Below, one piece after another: positions 42,524 to 51,849 of a stretch of DNA of 59,446 nt. Numbering within the stretch: position 1 is the first letter of the stretch; the number at the start of each line of letters is the position of its first letter. A program made the position numbers and the translations under genes. The notes below the pieces were generated by a model. The model had not been told where the DNA came from. It saw nothing but the letters and a program-made list of their open reading frames with translations, and searched no databases. Source of the stretch: CAYPEK01 sp964409645 (GTDB lineage: Bacteria > UBP15 > UBA6099); NCBI GenBank assembly GCA_964409645.1, contig CAYPEK010000016.1:1-59446 (forward strand). The letters run 5' to 3'.

Positions 42524-45500
42524 TCAGAACTCCGCCCTGAACTCGGTTTCCAGCAGATGGCCGTTGTATCCCTGAGATGCGTTGTCGCTGTTTGTATATT
42601 TAATCATATTAAATTCCGTATGCCATTTGACGATCTTTGAAAGGGCGACGTCTGATTCGAGGAGAATGTTACGCGTGTCGGTGGCAGTGTTTTCATCGCT
42701 GTTGTTCAAGGACATCGTGAGGCCTAATTTCACGCGCGGGCCTTCTGTGTATCCGATGCGGATTGATTGAATAAGTGTGTCTCTGTTCTGTGATTTCGAG
42801 CTCTCGTTCGATTTGTTGTATTTATAACTGACGTCCGATTTATCTCCGAACTTGTAGAACATGTCGAACATGATCGTGTTGTTATCGATAGAATCCGAAT
42901 CGCCGCTTTCTTTGTGAGTGGAAGTATTTGCCCACTCCCGCTGAGTGGAAACGCCGTAAGGTTTCTTTTTCGGCCTGTATTCGAGCTTAAGTGTTTTATT
43001 GTCGGAATCGGAGGACATGCTTTGTGTTGTCGTTTTTGTTTTTGTATATGCGGGTGACAGCATAAGCGATGTTGAGAGGGCGTAAGCCATGTTGAGTGCG
43101 TTGACGGACATGTTCGAGCTTTCGGTGGTGAATCCGGGATAGCTCTGTTTCATGATCGAATACGATATGGTTTGGAATTTTCCTACGGACAGGGCTGTGA
43201 TTGCGACTGAGGTGCTGTCCTTGCCGGTGTTGCCCTGATCGGGTCTGCTGTCGGATTTTCTCTGGTGGTCGATGTCGGCGGTGACTGTGACGAGCTGCAT
43301 CGGATAGTATGAAAGCACGATGTTGCGGCTGTTGTTCCTTGTCGTGTAAGAGGTGTTCGTGCCGGACGTGCTTGTTTTGTTCGAGGTGAACACCGATTTT
43401 AAATCTAGTTTAGTTCCTTTTTTGTAGGTAAGGCCGAGTTTGTTCATTCGAGTGTTTGTGTCATCCGTATTGAGGGTGAGGTCGCTGAATTTTTCATCGG
43501 AGAGCGTTAACTCGACGTTCAGGTTCGGCTGCCAGACGTCACTGAGCGCCATTGCAAGCGTGCTGTTCTTTCTGACGGTGTCCGTGTCGGCAACATCCTG
43601 ATTGTCTTCGGCTGTTTCCTTGGAATATGTATATTTATATTCTTTTTTCTTTTTCTTATATCTGAAATCGCCGCCGATCTGGCTGCTTTTCACCGAGACT
43701 ATGCCGAGTATGTCGCGCGCGGTGTCGTAGTCGGTTTTGTTGAGGCTGAAATTGAACGCTTCGTTCGGCGTGCCGGTAAGTGTTATTGCGTTACGTGAAG
43801 TTTCGAGAGTGTTGTTGCCGCCTACCGGAGTGAAGAACGTATCGGTTGAATCCCTTGAGAGGCGCACTTTGTATTTCTCCGAGCCGCCGGAGACCGAAAG
43901 CCGTGTCGCATTGCCGGTTTTGATTCCCGAAGAAATCTGCGGGTTGAATCTGTAGTCGATGTAAACGACGGTTCCGGCGGCTATGCTCAGGTTGCCGGTC
44001 AGCACAATCGTGCCGGTGTCGTATTCCATGGTGTATGAGAGGCCGCGCACGAGCGCGTCGTCCGACGTGCTGAACGTGATTTTATCGGACGAATCGACTA
44101 TGTCGGGATTTTTTGTTTGCAGGATGCATTCGGGCGGCGCTGAGGATGTGTTTGGACAAGTCACGGATTCCGTGAAAACGGCAAGCCGCTCTTTCACTAT
44201 CTGGATCGGAGTTTTTGATATGTCCGCCTCGCTGCGGCCGAATTCGAAGGACACCGAGGCTGGCCCGACGGTTGCATCGCCGAAAACTTCGGTTACTGTG
44301 TGGTCGTACTCAGAACCGGTGGGCGTAGTGTCGGGGATCGTCAGGTATGAGAGCATCTTGATGTATCTGCCCGTGTAATCGTTCGGCAGATAGCTCGAAT
44401 TAAGAACGCTGAGCTGGTTGCTGCTGCTCGTAATCAGGTAGTCGCCGGTGAGCGATTCCTGAGTTGATTCGAGAACTGCGTCCGGAGGCGAGCAATTGGT
44501 CGTCGAGCAATAATAGACGGTTTCCGAGCCGGGATATATGATGCCGCCCTGACCGCCGGACAGCGTGAACACCTGCTCCGCGCCCGAACCGGTGATTATT
44601 TCGTCGTGTACCTCGCCGATGTAATCCGTGCTCTGAACGTAATATGAGTAGCCTACTTCGAACGCGTCGTCCGCGACGATGTCGTCTATGAGCAGGACGA
44701 TCTGGCCGAGAAGATAGCCGCGGTAGGTTATCGTGTAGTCCGTGTTATAGACGAGCGCCTCGCCGTTGCGCTTGACGGTGATGAAGTTGTGGTCGGTGAC
44801 GAGGAGCCGGTATTCGGGATAGAGCGAGCCGGTCGATGGCAGCTGTATCACCTTCGGCGATATTGAAGCGAGCAAAGCTTCTCCTGTTATAGCGTAGGAG
44901 TCGGTGGCGCGGATTCGCTCCGTTGCGCGGTTGGCGAGCTGCGTTACATTCGAGACGCCGATCGTGTTGTCTTTTGTATATTTGTATTGGGCCGACATAG
45001 CGTTTATGTTGCCGCCGCTGAGCGAAAGCAGCATCTTCTGCTCGAACGTAACCTGCACGATGTCCGAGCTTTTGATCTCGCGGCACTCGGTTTCGTCGTT
45101 CTCCGAGCAGAAGGAAATCTGTCCTGTGTAGTAATCGATCGTGTATTCGTCGGGCGGAATCGTCTGACTGTTAATCATCACAGTTTCGCTGTTTTCGAGT
45201 ATTTCATACGCATCAAGAGAGAACGGGCCGTGTGTGTTGTCGCCGCTGAAAGTCACCGTTTTCGGATTGCTCTTCGACTTCGACGTTACCCAGTCCATCT
45301 TGAGCTTGTCGGTGGTGTACTGCAACTGAGCGCCGGAGATTTTTTTGTTCAGTGTCGCCAGCGATCCGCTGCGGAATTCCGACTGGAACTCGCCGAAAAG
45401 ACTCCGGTATAGCCCGGCGTTCATCTCGAACTTGAGGTCGCGCTCCTGATACGGAAGTTCGTACAGCGTCCCCTCCAGAGATACCTTTTTGCCGTACGAC

Positions 45501-45979
45501 GCCTTGACGGTCAGGTCTGTGCCCTGCTCGACTTTGTTGCCGTTAAGCAATAGGCCGTTAAACGAGAGGAAGTTCTGTTCGTTACCGGAGGAATTGTATC
45601 CGCGGTATTTGAAGTAGCGGTAACCTTTGAGCTGAACCTTGAATTCCTTCGTCGCCGCTTTTTCCTGAAGGGATTCGTCCATGATGATAACCCGGTCCGT
45701 CGTGATAGGGCCGTTCTCATTCGGAGCGGATATGGGAGGGGTGGTCAGAGCGGGCATCGAATACTTGTCTGAGGCTTCCGCCGGTTGAGCTTGTGTGTCC
45801 GCGGGTGTGGTTTTATCTTGTCCGGCGTCCGTGGTCTCTGTTTCCGTAATGAAGTTTCGGCCGTCGGGATTCAGCGCCTGAACCTCATAAGCGAAGGAAA
45901 GATTGCACGCGAAAACCAATATGAGAATTAAGTATAGTAAAATCCGAATCGCTTTCGCGTTCATTAGGTCAGGCGTCAT
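42524..45979 (-). CDS. Large predicted outer-membrane beta-barrel protein
   Basis: The 1151-residue protein has a signal peptide (hydrophobic helix ending near SFA at about residue 31), a Thr/Pro/Ala-rich linker, then long stretches of alternating polar and hydrophobic residues rich in Thr, Ser, Tyr and Asp. The chain ends in EFRAEF, consistent with a carboxy beta-signal ending in Phe. Segments such as DEYTIDYYTGQISF and NTDYTITYRGYLLGQI resemble units in SprA-like and other large surface barrel proteins. I choose ATG 45979 because GGAGAAA precedes it; a TTG at 45994 is also in frame. It indicates a Gram-negative envelope. The function is unknown; gliding or secretion roles are possible by analogy only. 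Confidence 0.75.
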   Translation of the reverse strand: MTPDLMNAKAIRILLYLILILVFACNLSFAYEVQALNPDGRNFITETETTDAGQDKTTPADTQAQPAEASDKYSMPALTTPPISAPNENGPITTDRVIIMDESLQEKAATKEFKVQLKGYRYFKYRGYNSSGNEQNFLSFNGLLLNGNKVEQGTDLTVKASYGKKVSLEGTLYELPYQERDLKFEMNAGLYRSLFGEFQSEFRSGSLATLNKKISGAQLQYTTDKLKMDWVTSKSKSNPKTVTFSGDNTHGPFSLDAYEILENSETVMINSQTIPPDEYTIDYYTGQISFCSENDETECREIKSSDIVQVTFEQKMLLSLSGGNINAMSAQYKYTKDNTIGVSNVTQLANRATERIRATDSYAITGEALLASISPKVIQLPSTGSLYPEYRLLVTDHNFITVKRNGEALVYNTDYTITYRGYLLGQIVLLIDDIVADDAFEVGYSYYVQSTDYIGEVHDEIITGSGAEQVFTLSGGQGGIIYPGSETVYYCSTTNCSPPDAVLESTQESLTGDYLITSSSNQLSVLNSSYLPNDYTGRYIKMLSYLTIPDTTPTGSEYDHTVTEVFGDATVGPASVSFEFGRSEADISKTPIQIVKERLAVFTESVTCPNTSSAPPECILQTKNPDIVDSSDKITFSTSDDALVRGLSYTMEYDTGTIVLTGNLSIAAGTVVYIDYRFNPQISSGIKTGNATRLSVSGGSEKYKVRLSRDSTDTFFTPVGGNNTLETSRNAITLTGTPNEAFNFSLNKTDYDTARDILGIVSVKSSQIGGDFRYKKKKKEYKYTYSKETAEDNQDVADTDTVRKNSTLAMALSDVWQPNLNVELTLSDEKFSDLTLNTDDTNTRMNKLGLTYKKGTKLDLKSVFTSNKTSTSGTNTSYTTRNNSRNIVLSYYPMQLVTVTADIDHQRKSDSRPDQGNTGKDSTSVAITALSVGKFQTISYSIMKQSYPGFTTESSNMSVNALNMAYALSTSLMLSPAYTKTKTTTQSMSSDSDNKTLKLEYRPKKKPYGVSTQREWANTSTHKESGDSDSIDNNTIMFDMFYKFGDKSDVSYKYNKSNESSKSQNRDTLIQSIRIGYTEGPRVKLGLTMSLNNSDENTATDTRNILLESDVALSKIVKWHTEFNMIKYTNSDNASQGYNGHLLETEFRAEF

Positions 45980-46193
45980 TTTCTCCAAAAACAATTATAA
46001 ATCCTATAAATCTCCTCCTACAATAATATCAAGTTACATTTGGATTTATTTATATTATATTTGTTAAATATAGATATTTGTAAGATTGTATTATATCAAT
46101 TCAGGAGACTCCGTTGTTTGCGAAACTGTTGAAATGTCTTATTATTTCCATGAGTATGATTAAGGGCCATCGAGTGAAAAGGCGTTAGCTGAA

Positions 46194-47816
46194 ATGTCGC
46201 AGAACATTAATATTCCGGAAGAATATGCCGTCAAGGAATCGGCGGTGATGGAGAAGCGGCACTGGGTACGTCTGACCAAAACATGCAATAATCACTGCCT
46301 CTTCTGCCTTGATAAGGACATGCATACCGGTGAGATACTGAATTCGGAGATGGTGCGCGCGGAGATACTGCGCGGAGCGGAAGACGGCGGCGAAAGGCTG
46401 ATTCTCAGCGGCGGCGAACCCACCATCCATCCTGAGTTCACGGACTTCATAGCTTACGGCCGTTCGGTGGGGTTCCGGCGCGTGCAAACGATTTCCAACG
46501 GAAGGATGTTCGCATACCGCCGTTTCGCGGACAAAGCGATCGAGTCGGGACTCGACGAGGCCACTTTCTCGATGCACGGGCACAACCCGGCGCTGCACGA
46601 CTACCTTGTGGGGGTTCCCGGCGCGTTCGATCAAGCACTGCATGGCCTCAAAAATCTGTTGGGCCGCTGCGTCGTCAATATCGACATCGTCATCAATAAG
46701 CAGAACGTGGCGCATGTGTCGGACATTATGGATTTCTTCATGCAGTTCGGCATTCACGAGTTCGACCTGCTGCACATTGTGCCGTTCGGCAGCACTTATC
46801 CCGATAATAAGGACGTTCTTTTTTACGACATAGCTGAAAATCTCGACAGCCTGAAGAAGGCTTTCGCGCACGCGTATCAGCCGAATCGCTTTATCTGGAC
46901 GAATAGGTTCCCGATTCATTATCTCGAAGGAAACGAGACGCTGATACAGGACCCGCACAAACTGTACGACGAGGTGAATGGCCGGCGCTGGATGTTCGAG
47001 GATTTCATCCTGAACGACAACCTCCTGTCGTGTTCGGGCGACAGGTGCGGATTCTGTTTTATCGAAAAGTTCTGCGACGGACTGACCGAGATAAAAAAGC
47101 GGCTCGACACGCGGAACCTTGGTATTGTGAGGATAGACGCTAACCGATATGAGCAGTCTGCGGGGATCGGCGCTGCTGATTTCAGCCGTCTGCGGCTAAA
47201 GGCAAAGAACGCGGCGGCGGCTGCTGCGTTTATCAACAAACACGGCATTGCTTCGACGGAACTGCAACTCGAACTGGAAGAATATACTGATTTCAACGAC
47301 GGTGGTTTCGCAGGGCTGGAACGCGCGGTTGCGACAGACGCCGCCTCTTGTAACGCTTTGTTTTCGACCGCTCGCGATTATCAGGTGCAGATTTATCTCA
47401 ACAAAGACACGGCGGAATGGATCGACGCCAATGCGCAACTCATTGCCGAATCGCCGAAACCGGTTTTGCTGTCGCCCGAGAACAGGGAAATATTAAGCGA
47501 AGCGGCGGCGGCGGACATAGACATGCGTGAGTATTTCGAAACTCGGCGGCCTGACAACACGATCCTGCTTGACATCCCGGAATGCATCGGGCGCGGGCTG
47601 CCGCACATCGCGGAACCGCCGCCGTTCGATCACTCGATGCTTCGAGCAAACGGCACGATCGACATAGATCGTTTCGCCGCGTATTACATCGTTTTCATGT
47701 ATTATTCCAAGAGCGTAAGATGCAGGACGTGCAGACACGACGAAGGCTGCCGCGGACTGCATGTTAACTATCTTCGCAACTTTGGTTTTGCACAACAACA
47801 ACCTGTAGAGAGTTGA
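46194..47816 (+). CDS. Radical SAM protein of the GRMF type with a long carboxy extension
   Basis: The 540-residue enzyme has C31-NNH-C35-LF-C38, then LSGGEPTIHPEF, ISNGRMFAYRRF and the family segment HGHNPALHDYL. Two further Cys groups follow: CSGDRCGFCFIEKFC (about residues 281-295) and CRTCRHDEGCRGL near the end. The chain is about 200 residues longer than its relatives because of a helical Ala-rich region after the first extra Cys group (about 310-500). I do not recognise that extension. It is the first of three co-directional radical SAM genes, 16 bases apart, upstream of the HXS genes. The substrate is unknown; a peptide is plausible from context. Confidence 0.85.
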   Translation: MSQNINIPEEYAVKESAVMEKRHWVRLTKTCNNHCLFCLDKDMHTGEILNSEMVRAEILRGAEDGGERLILSGGEPTIHPEFTDFIAYGRSVGFRRVQTISNGRMFAYRRFADKAIESGLDEATFSMHGHNPALHDYLVGVPGAFDQALHGLKNLLGRCVVNIDIVINKQNVAHVSDIMDFFMQFGIHEFDLLHIVPFGSTYPDNKDVLFYDIAENLDSLKKAFAHAYQPNRFIWTNRFPIHYLEGNETLIQDPHKLYDEVNGRRWMFEDFILNDNLLSCSGDRCGFCFIEKFCDGLTEIKKRLDTRNLGIVRIDANRYEQSAGIGAADFSRLRLKAKNAAAAAAFINKHGIASTELQLELEEYTDFNDGGFAGLERAVATDAASCNALFSTARDYQVQIYLNKDTAEWIDANAQLIAESPKPVLLSPENREILSEAAAADIDMREYFETRRPDNTILLDIPECIGRGLPHIAEPPPFDHSMLRANGTIDIDRFAAYYIVFMYYSKSVRCRTCRHDEGCRGLHVNYLRNFGFAQQQPVES

Positions 47817-47832
47817 CCGGGCGGAGGCGTAA

Positions 47833-48906
47833 TTGACCGAACCGACGAACAAGAGGGAAGCCGGACGTGGCGATTCCGCCGATATCCGGTCGAGCAAGGT
47901 GATGCGCGTCGAGTTCAACCTCGGCTACACGTGCAATAACAACTGTGTGTTCTGCGGCGAAGGTGAGAATCGCGATAAATTCCAGAAGCAGACTAAAGAC
48001 CTGCTGACGACGGAAAACGTAAAGAGCGACATTTCGAGCTTCGCGCGGCGCGGGTACAAGCACATCACGTTTCTCGGCGGCGAGCCGACCATCAGGAAGG
48101 ATTTCATAGAAATAATCGATCACGCGAAAAAAGAGGGATTCGACACCGTCTTTCTCACGACGAACGGGCGGATGTTTTCGCGAAAATCGTATCTGAAAGC
48201 GGCCATATCCGCTGGACTGACCGAGATTTGCCTCTCGCTCCACGGGGCGGACGCGTCGGCGCACGACGCATCGACCCGCTCGCCGGGATCGTTTCAGCAG
48301 ATACGAGCGGCGATGGACAATCTCGCCGAAATCGGCAAGGAATTCAGCACTTCCACGGTGATTACGAAACTGAATTACATGCAGATGCCCGATATGGTGG
48401 ATTTGCTCGGGGCGTATATGACCCGCAGGATTTACATCGCGTATCCGATGGTGACCGGCAACGCGCTGAGATTGTACAACGACGTTGTTGTGAAGTTTTC
48501 GGACAGCCGCGGATATGTGGCGGGCGCGATAGACAACGCGATAAGGCTGGACCGGATGCTGACGGTGGGGCACGTGCCGTTCTGCCAGCTCGGCGGACGG
48601 CCGGGTTACGCGGACATACTTTACTGGGGCGGCGAGGTGAAGCGGGTCGTCAAAAAGTACAGAGGCAAGGGAATCAACCCGGACGGCTCGATTGTGGACC
48701 GTCACGGCGCAAGCAAGGTGAAGAAGAACGTGTGCAGGTCGTGCATGTATTATTTTCTCTGCGAGGGATTGGACCATCGATACGCGCAGAGATACGGGGG
48801 CGGCGAGCTCGAAGCGACGCCCGGCGAAAAAATTACCGACCCGGAAGTTCTAAAATCGGCCACACATTTCTATAATAAGATTGACGTGCCGGTTGATAAA
48901 GGTTGA
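47833..48906 (+). CDS. Radical SAM protein of the GRMF type
   Basis: The 357-residue enzyme has C34-NNN-C38-VF-C41, FLGGEPTIRKDF and TTNGRMFSRKSY, then LHGADASAHDASTRSPGSF. A carboxy CRSCMYYFLCEGLDHRY cluster likely holds a second iron-sulfur centre. The start is TTG at 47833, set by GGGCGGAGG just upstream. It shares the family layout with the genes at 46194 and with the minus-strand pair at 21983 and 22912. Next to it, three bases on, is another radical SAM gene. The reaction is not known. Confidence 0.87.
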   Translation: MTEPTNKREAGRGDSADIRSSKVMRVEFNLGYTCNNNCVFCGEGENRDKFQKQTKDLLTTENVKSDISSFARRGYKHITFLGGEPTIRKDFIEIIDHAKKEGFDTVFLTTNGRMFSRKSYLKAAISAGLTEICLSLHGADASAHDASTRSPGSFQQIRAAMDNLAEIGKEFSTSTVITKLNYMQMPDMVDLLGAYMTRRIYIAYPMVTGNALRLYNDVVVKFSDSRGYVAGAIDNAIRLDRMLTVGHVPFCQLGGRPGYADILYWGGEVKRVVKKYRGKGINPDGSIVDRHGASKVKKNVCRSCMYYFLCEGLDHRYAQRYGGGELEATPGEKITDPEVLKSATHFYNKIDVPVDKG

Positions 48907-48909
48907 CAA

Positions 48910-49860
48910 ATGGCAAACTTAGGATACATACAGGTAACGAGACAGTGCAATCAGCACTGCCGGTTCTGCTCGAATCCGGAGCGGATGGTGACGCTCAGCC
49001 TCGAAGAAGCGGTGGAGCGGGTTAACGACCTCGCGGACCGCGAGTACTTCGGGGTGATTTTTACGGGCGGCGAGCCGACGCTGATGGAGCATCTGCCGGA
49101 GGCGATGGCGCATGCGAAGAGCCGGGGCGTTCAAGTGCGGCTCATCACCAACGGCCAGAAAACGGCGGACTACGACTTCATCAGCCGACTCGTTGACGCC
49201 GGACTCGACCACATCAACATTTCAATGCATTCGTACCGCGATTCGGTTCAGGCGTTCCTGACCGAAAATCCGGACTCGCTCAAAAACATCACAAAGACGC
49301 TCGAAAACACGAGCAAACTTGACCTCTCGACCGACATCAACACGGTGATAAACAGCTACAACGCGGACCACCTCGATATGACAGTGAAATGGGTGGTGAG
49401 GAATTTTCCGCACGTCAGGCATTTCGTCTGGAACAACATCGACCCGCGCATGAACCGTGCGTCTCAGAATAAAGACACGGTGCCAAAGCTTCAGAGTTTC
49501 GAGATTTCGCTCTATAAAGCGTGCCGGTTCCTTGAGGCAACGGGACGGACTTTCAGGGTGGAGAGGGTTCCGCTGTGCTATATGGCGGACTTCGCGCACT
49601 GCTCGACCGAAACGAGAAAAATAATTAAAAACGAAGAGCGCATCGTGCACTTTCTCGACGAGAAACGGTTCGTCCGCCAGACGGACTGGGAGCATGGGAA
49701 AGCGGAATGCTGCAAAATATGTTTTCTCGAATCAATCTGCGCCGGACTGTATGAAATAGACACTTATTATGACTCCGAAGAACTCTATCCGATTTTCATA
49801 AAGAAGGAAACGATTGTCAGCAAAGTAATTCCTTCTGCGGACGACAGCGCGGAGGACTGA
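48910..49860 (+). CDS. Radical SAM protein with a carboxy Cys cluster
   Basis: The 316-residue enzyme has C13-NQH-C17-RF-C20, FTGGEPTLMEHL and a segment reading RLITNGQKTADYDF; GRMF of its relatives has become GQKT. It ends with CCKICFLESICAGLYEID, a Cys-x-x-Cys-x5-Cys-x-Gly group like theirs. It starts three bases after the previous stop. By position it is the only enzyme that could stand in for HxsC, the second maturase of the HXS system, but I cannot recognise it as HxsC. ATG 48910 follows a weak GGTTGA ribosome region. Confidence 0.85.
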   Translation: MANLGYIQVTRQCNQHCRFCSNPERMVTLSLEEAVERVNDLADREYFGVIFTGGEPTLMEHLPEAMAHAKSRGVQVRLITNGQKTADYDFISRLVDAGLDHINISMHSYRDSVQAFLTENPDSLKNITKTLENTSKLDLSTDINTVINSYNADHLDMTVKWVVRNFPHVRHFVWNNIDPRMNRASQNKDTVPKLQSFEISLYKACRFLEATGRTFRVERVPLCYMADFAHCSTETRKIIKNEERIVHFLDEKRFVRQTDWEHGKAECCKICFLESICAGLYEIDTYYDSEELYPIFIKKETIVSKVIPSADDSAED

Positions 49861-49937
49861 TCCCGCGCCCGGCCCGGATTTTGCCGCGGAGAATGCGGGC
49901 TTGATTGACCTGCCGGATGGGGTTTCATATAATCACC

Positions 49938-50444
49938 ATGATGAACGACCCGGTTTTCGCGAAACTGATCGACCCGATTACGGAAGGCGAATATTTTTTT
50001 GAAACGTGGAAAATCGCCGCCGCGGAGTTGCTGCGCATAGATAAACCCACACTGATGATCCGGCTTGCAAACGACGACGGGCGAAGCCTTAACATTGTCC
50101 TTTCGCCCGCCGACCCGGCGTCGCCGTGTTACGAAAGAACGCCGAGCTTCAACATGGCTTTCGCAAAGGAAAAAGAGAGTCCGCTGGAGAAAAATGAGGA
50201 AGAGGCTCTTGTTTACGTTCTTGAAGCGGTGAAGCTGAACGATCGCGGCAGGTTCCTGATACAAACGGGAGAAACCGGCGAACCCGTGCTTGTAGAGACG
50301 GCGCCAAAACCAACATTGTTGACAAAAATGCTCGACATTCTATTCCCACCCAAAAAGAAAGCGGCTGAAGAAAAAAGCTCCGGCGAAACAGAAAACGAGC
50401 AATACCCTGATCCCGATGATAATGGCCGGGAAATGAATAGTTAA
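49938..50444 (+). CDS. Unknown hydrophilic protein in the HXS neighbourhood
   Basis: This 168-residue protein has no recognised motif. It is rich in Glu, Lys and Pro and has no signal peptide or membrane helix, except a short hydrophobic run near residue 130 (LLTKMLDILFPPKKK). An acidic tail follows. It lies 77 bases after a radical SAM gene and seven bases before the prepilin-peptidase-like gene, so it probably shares their transcript. Two ATGs (49938, 49941) and an upstream TTG (49905) are possible starts; I use the first ATG. A GGATGGGG upstream is the only ribosome-site candidate. Confidence 0.65.
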   Translation: MMNDPVFAKLIDPITEGEYFFETWKIAAAELLRIDKPTLMIRLANDDGRSLNIVLSPADPASPCYERTPSFNMAFAKEKESPLEKNEEEALVYVLEAVKLNDRGRFLIQTGETGEPVLVETAPKPTLLTKMLDILFPPKKKAAEEKSSGETENEQYPDPDDNGREMNS

Positions 50445-50451
50445 TAATATT

Positions 50452-51654
50452 ATGAAAACATTGATTGACTATTTGGAATATTTTTCTCTTCCCTTCCTGT
50501 TTTATATTGGATACCTTACCGCATTCGGCGATATGAAAAGCGGGAGAATCCCGAATAAGCTGATATGGCTGGGAGTTAAACTCGGCGTTATCTGGCATCT
50601 GTTTTACATCGGCGTAATCATGTGGGTTTTCAAAGACGAGCTTCTTACGAACGGGCAAAGAAATATAGTCAACTACATTTTGGAATTCGGAGTGAATACC
50701 ACTCTGGGGCTGGTGGTCGCGTTTTTTATGTGGTGGATGAGGCAGTGGGCGGCAGGAGACGCAAAACTGTTCGTGGTTTTCACGTTTTTGCTGCCGGTGG
50801 ATTTTTATGAAAAATTCCATGTGAAATGGTTTCCTGCATTTGCATTTTTGTATAACGTTTTTATATGCGCGCTTGCGTTCATACTTTTTGAATTTGTTTA
50901 TAAGCTGTTGGCCGGAGCGGCGAAAAGCCGGCGCAGCGGAGACATGCGGGAATTCATTGATAAGAACCTGAACAGGAAAGCTGTACGTGCTTACCTGATC
51001 GGGAGCTGGCGGCCGGGCCTCAGGCTTCTTCTCGGCCTGATCTTCAGCTTTCTGATAACGAGCCTTATCAGAAAATATCTTGGTGTCGCTGTTGAAAAAA
51101 TCCTGCCGTGGAAGTTCACGATCAACCTCCAACATGCCGAGATTAACGAGTCGATAATCTTTCTTTTAATCTTCCTGCTGTTCCAGCCGCTGGCAAAACT
51201 TTACCAGAATCTGGTCTTTTATTATGTGACTGTGTTTTCACTCGTGGGATATGTTTTTCTCGATGTCGTCAGGACAGGGTCCGTAAAAAGCCTGACTGAT
51301 TTACTCCACTTTGGCGGACTTTCGATCCTTATGATTGTTTTCAGAAAGGTGTTCGAATTCTATTCGGATAAAATAAATAAATCGATTCCGCTGGAAAGCC
51401 TCGAAACGAAAACGGTGCTGTCGAGAAAGGCGCTTGGGAAAATTGCGGCGGAGGACCCGGAATTTTACAAAGCCAATTTTGAATTGGTTTATCCGGATGG
51501 GCTGACGGAAGAGCAGGTCACGGCGTTGAAGGGTTGGAAGAAAATAGACCCGATAGAAATCAGCGAGACATTCCATTTCGCACTGTTCATCGCCGCAGGT
51601 GTGGCAGTGACGATCATTTTCAGAGGGATTTTTCCTATTTTTCTGGGTAAGTAA
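50452..51654 (+). CDS. Prepilin-peptidase-like (A24 family) membrane aspartyl protease
   Basis: The 400-residue protein has eight or more membrane helices. The catalytic aspartates of type IV prepilin or preflagellin peptidases are visible: D27 in AFGDMKSGRIPNKLIW and D103 in WAAGDAKLF, which corresponds to the GxGDxK motif with the first Gly replaced by Ala. A24 enzymes cut Gly|X in type IV pilins, pseudopilins and archaeal flagellins, near the membrane surface. The protein is longer than the usual 200-290 residues because of a carboxy soluble segment (about 325-370) and a final membrane helix. It lies seven bases after an unknown gene and 195 before the first hxsD-like gene. The three HXS precursors downstream carry a matching Gly site. 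Confidence 0.82.
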   Translation: MKTLIDYLEYFSLPFLFYIGYLTAFGDMKSGRIPNKLIWLGVKLGVIWHLFYIGVIMWVFKDELLTNGQRNIVNYILEFGVNTTLGLVVAFFMWWMRQWAAGDAKLFVVFTFLLPVDFYEKFHVKWFPAFAFLYNVFICALAFILFEFVYKLLAGAAKSRRSGDMREFIDKNLNRKAVRAYLIGSWRPGLRLLLGLIFSFLITSLIRKYLGVAVEKILPWKFTINLQHAEINESIIFLLIFLLFQPLAKLYQNLVFYYVTVFSLVGYVFLDVVRTGSVKSLTDLLHFGGLSILMIVFRKVFEFYSDKINKSIPLESLETKTVLSRKALGKIAAEDPEFYKANFELVYPDGLTEEQVTALKGWKKIDPIEISETFHFALFIAAGVAVTIIFRGIFPIFLGK

Positions 51655-51849
51655 ATCGCAGGTTACGGAAAAAAACTGCACACGGGACTGCAAAATATTT
51701 CATAAGCCGACGCTTTTTTCAAATCCAAGTAGAATTTCGTAAACTGACCGCAAGAAAAAAACCTTTATTTTCGCCCTTTTATTATTTATATATATATTAT
51801 AAAATTATGTAAAATATGGCATAAAAATTGCAAAACAGGGTAATAAACA

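Noticed and set aside
51655..51849. Clear promoter for the HXS genes
   Set aside because: The gap is very AT-rich and holds several TATAAT-like hexamers, but none pairs with a convincing -35 at a normal distance.
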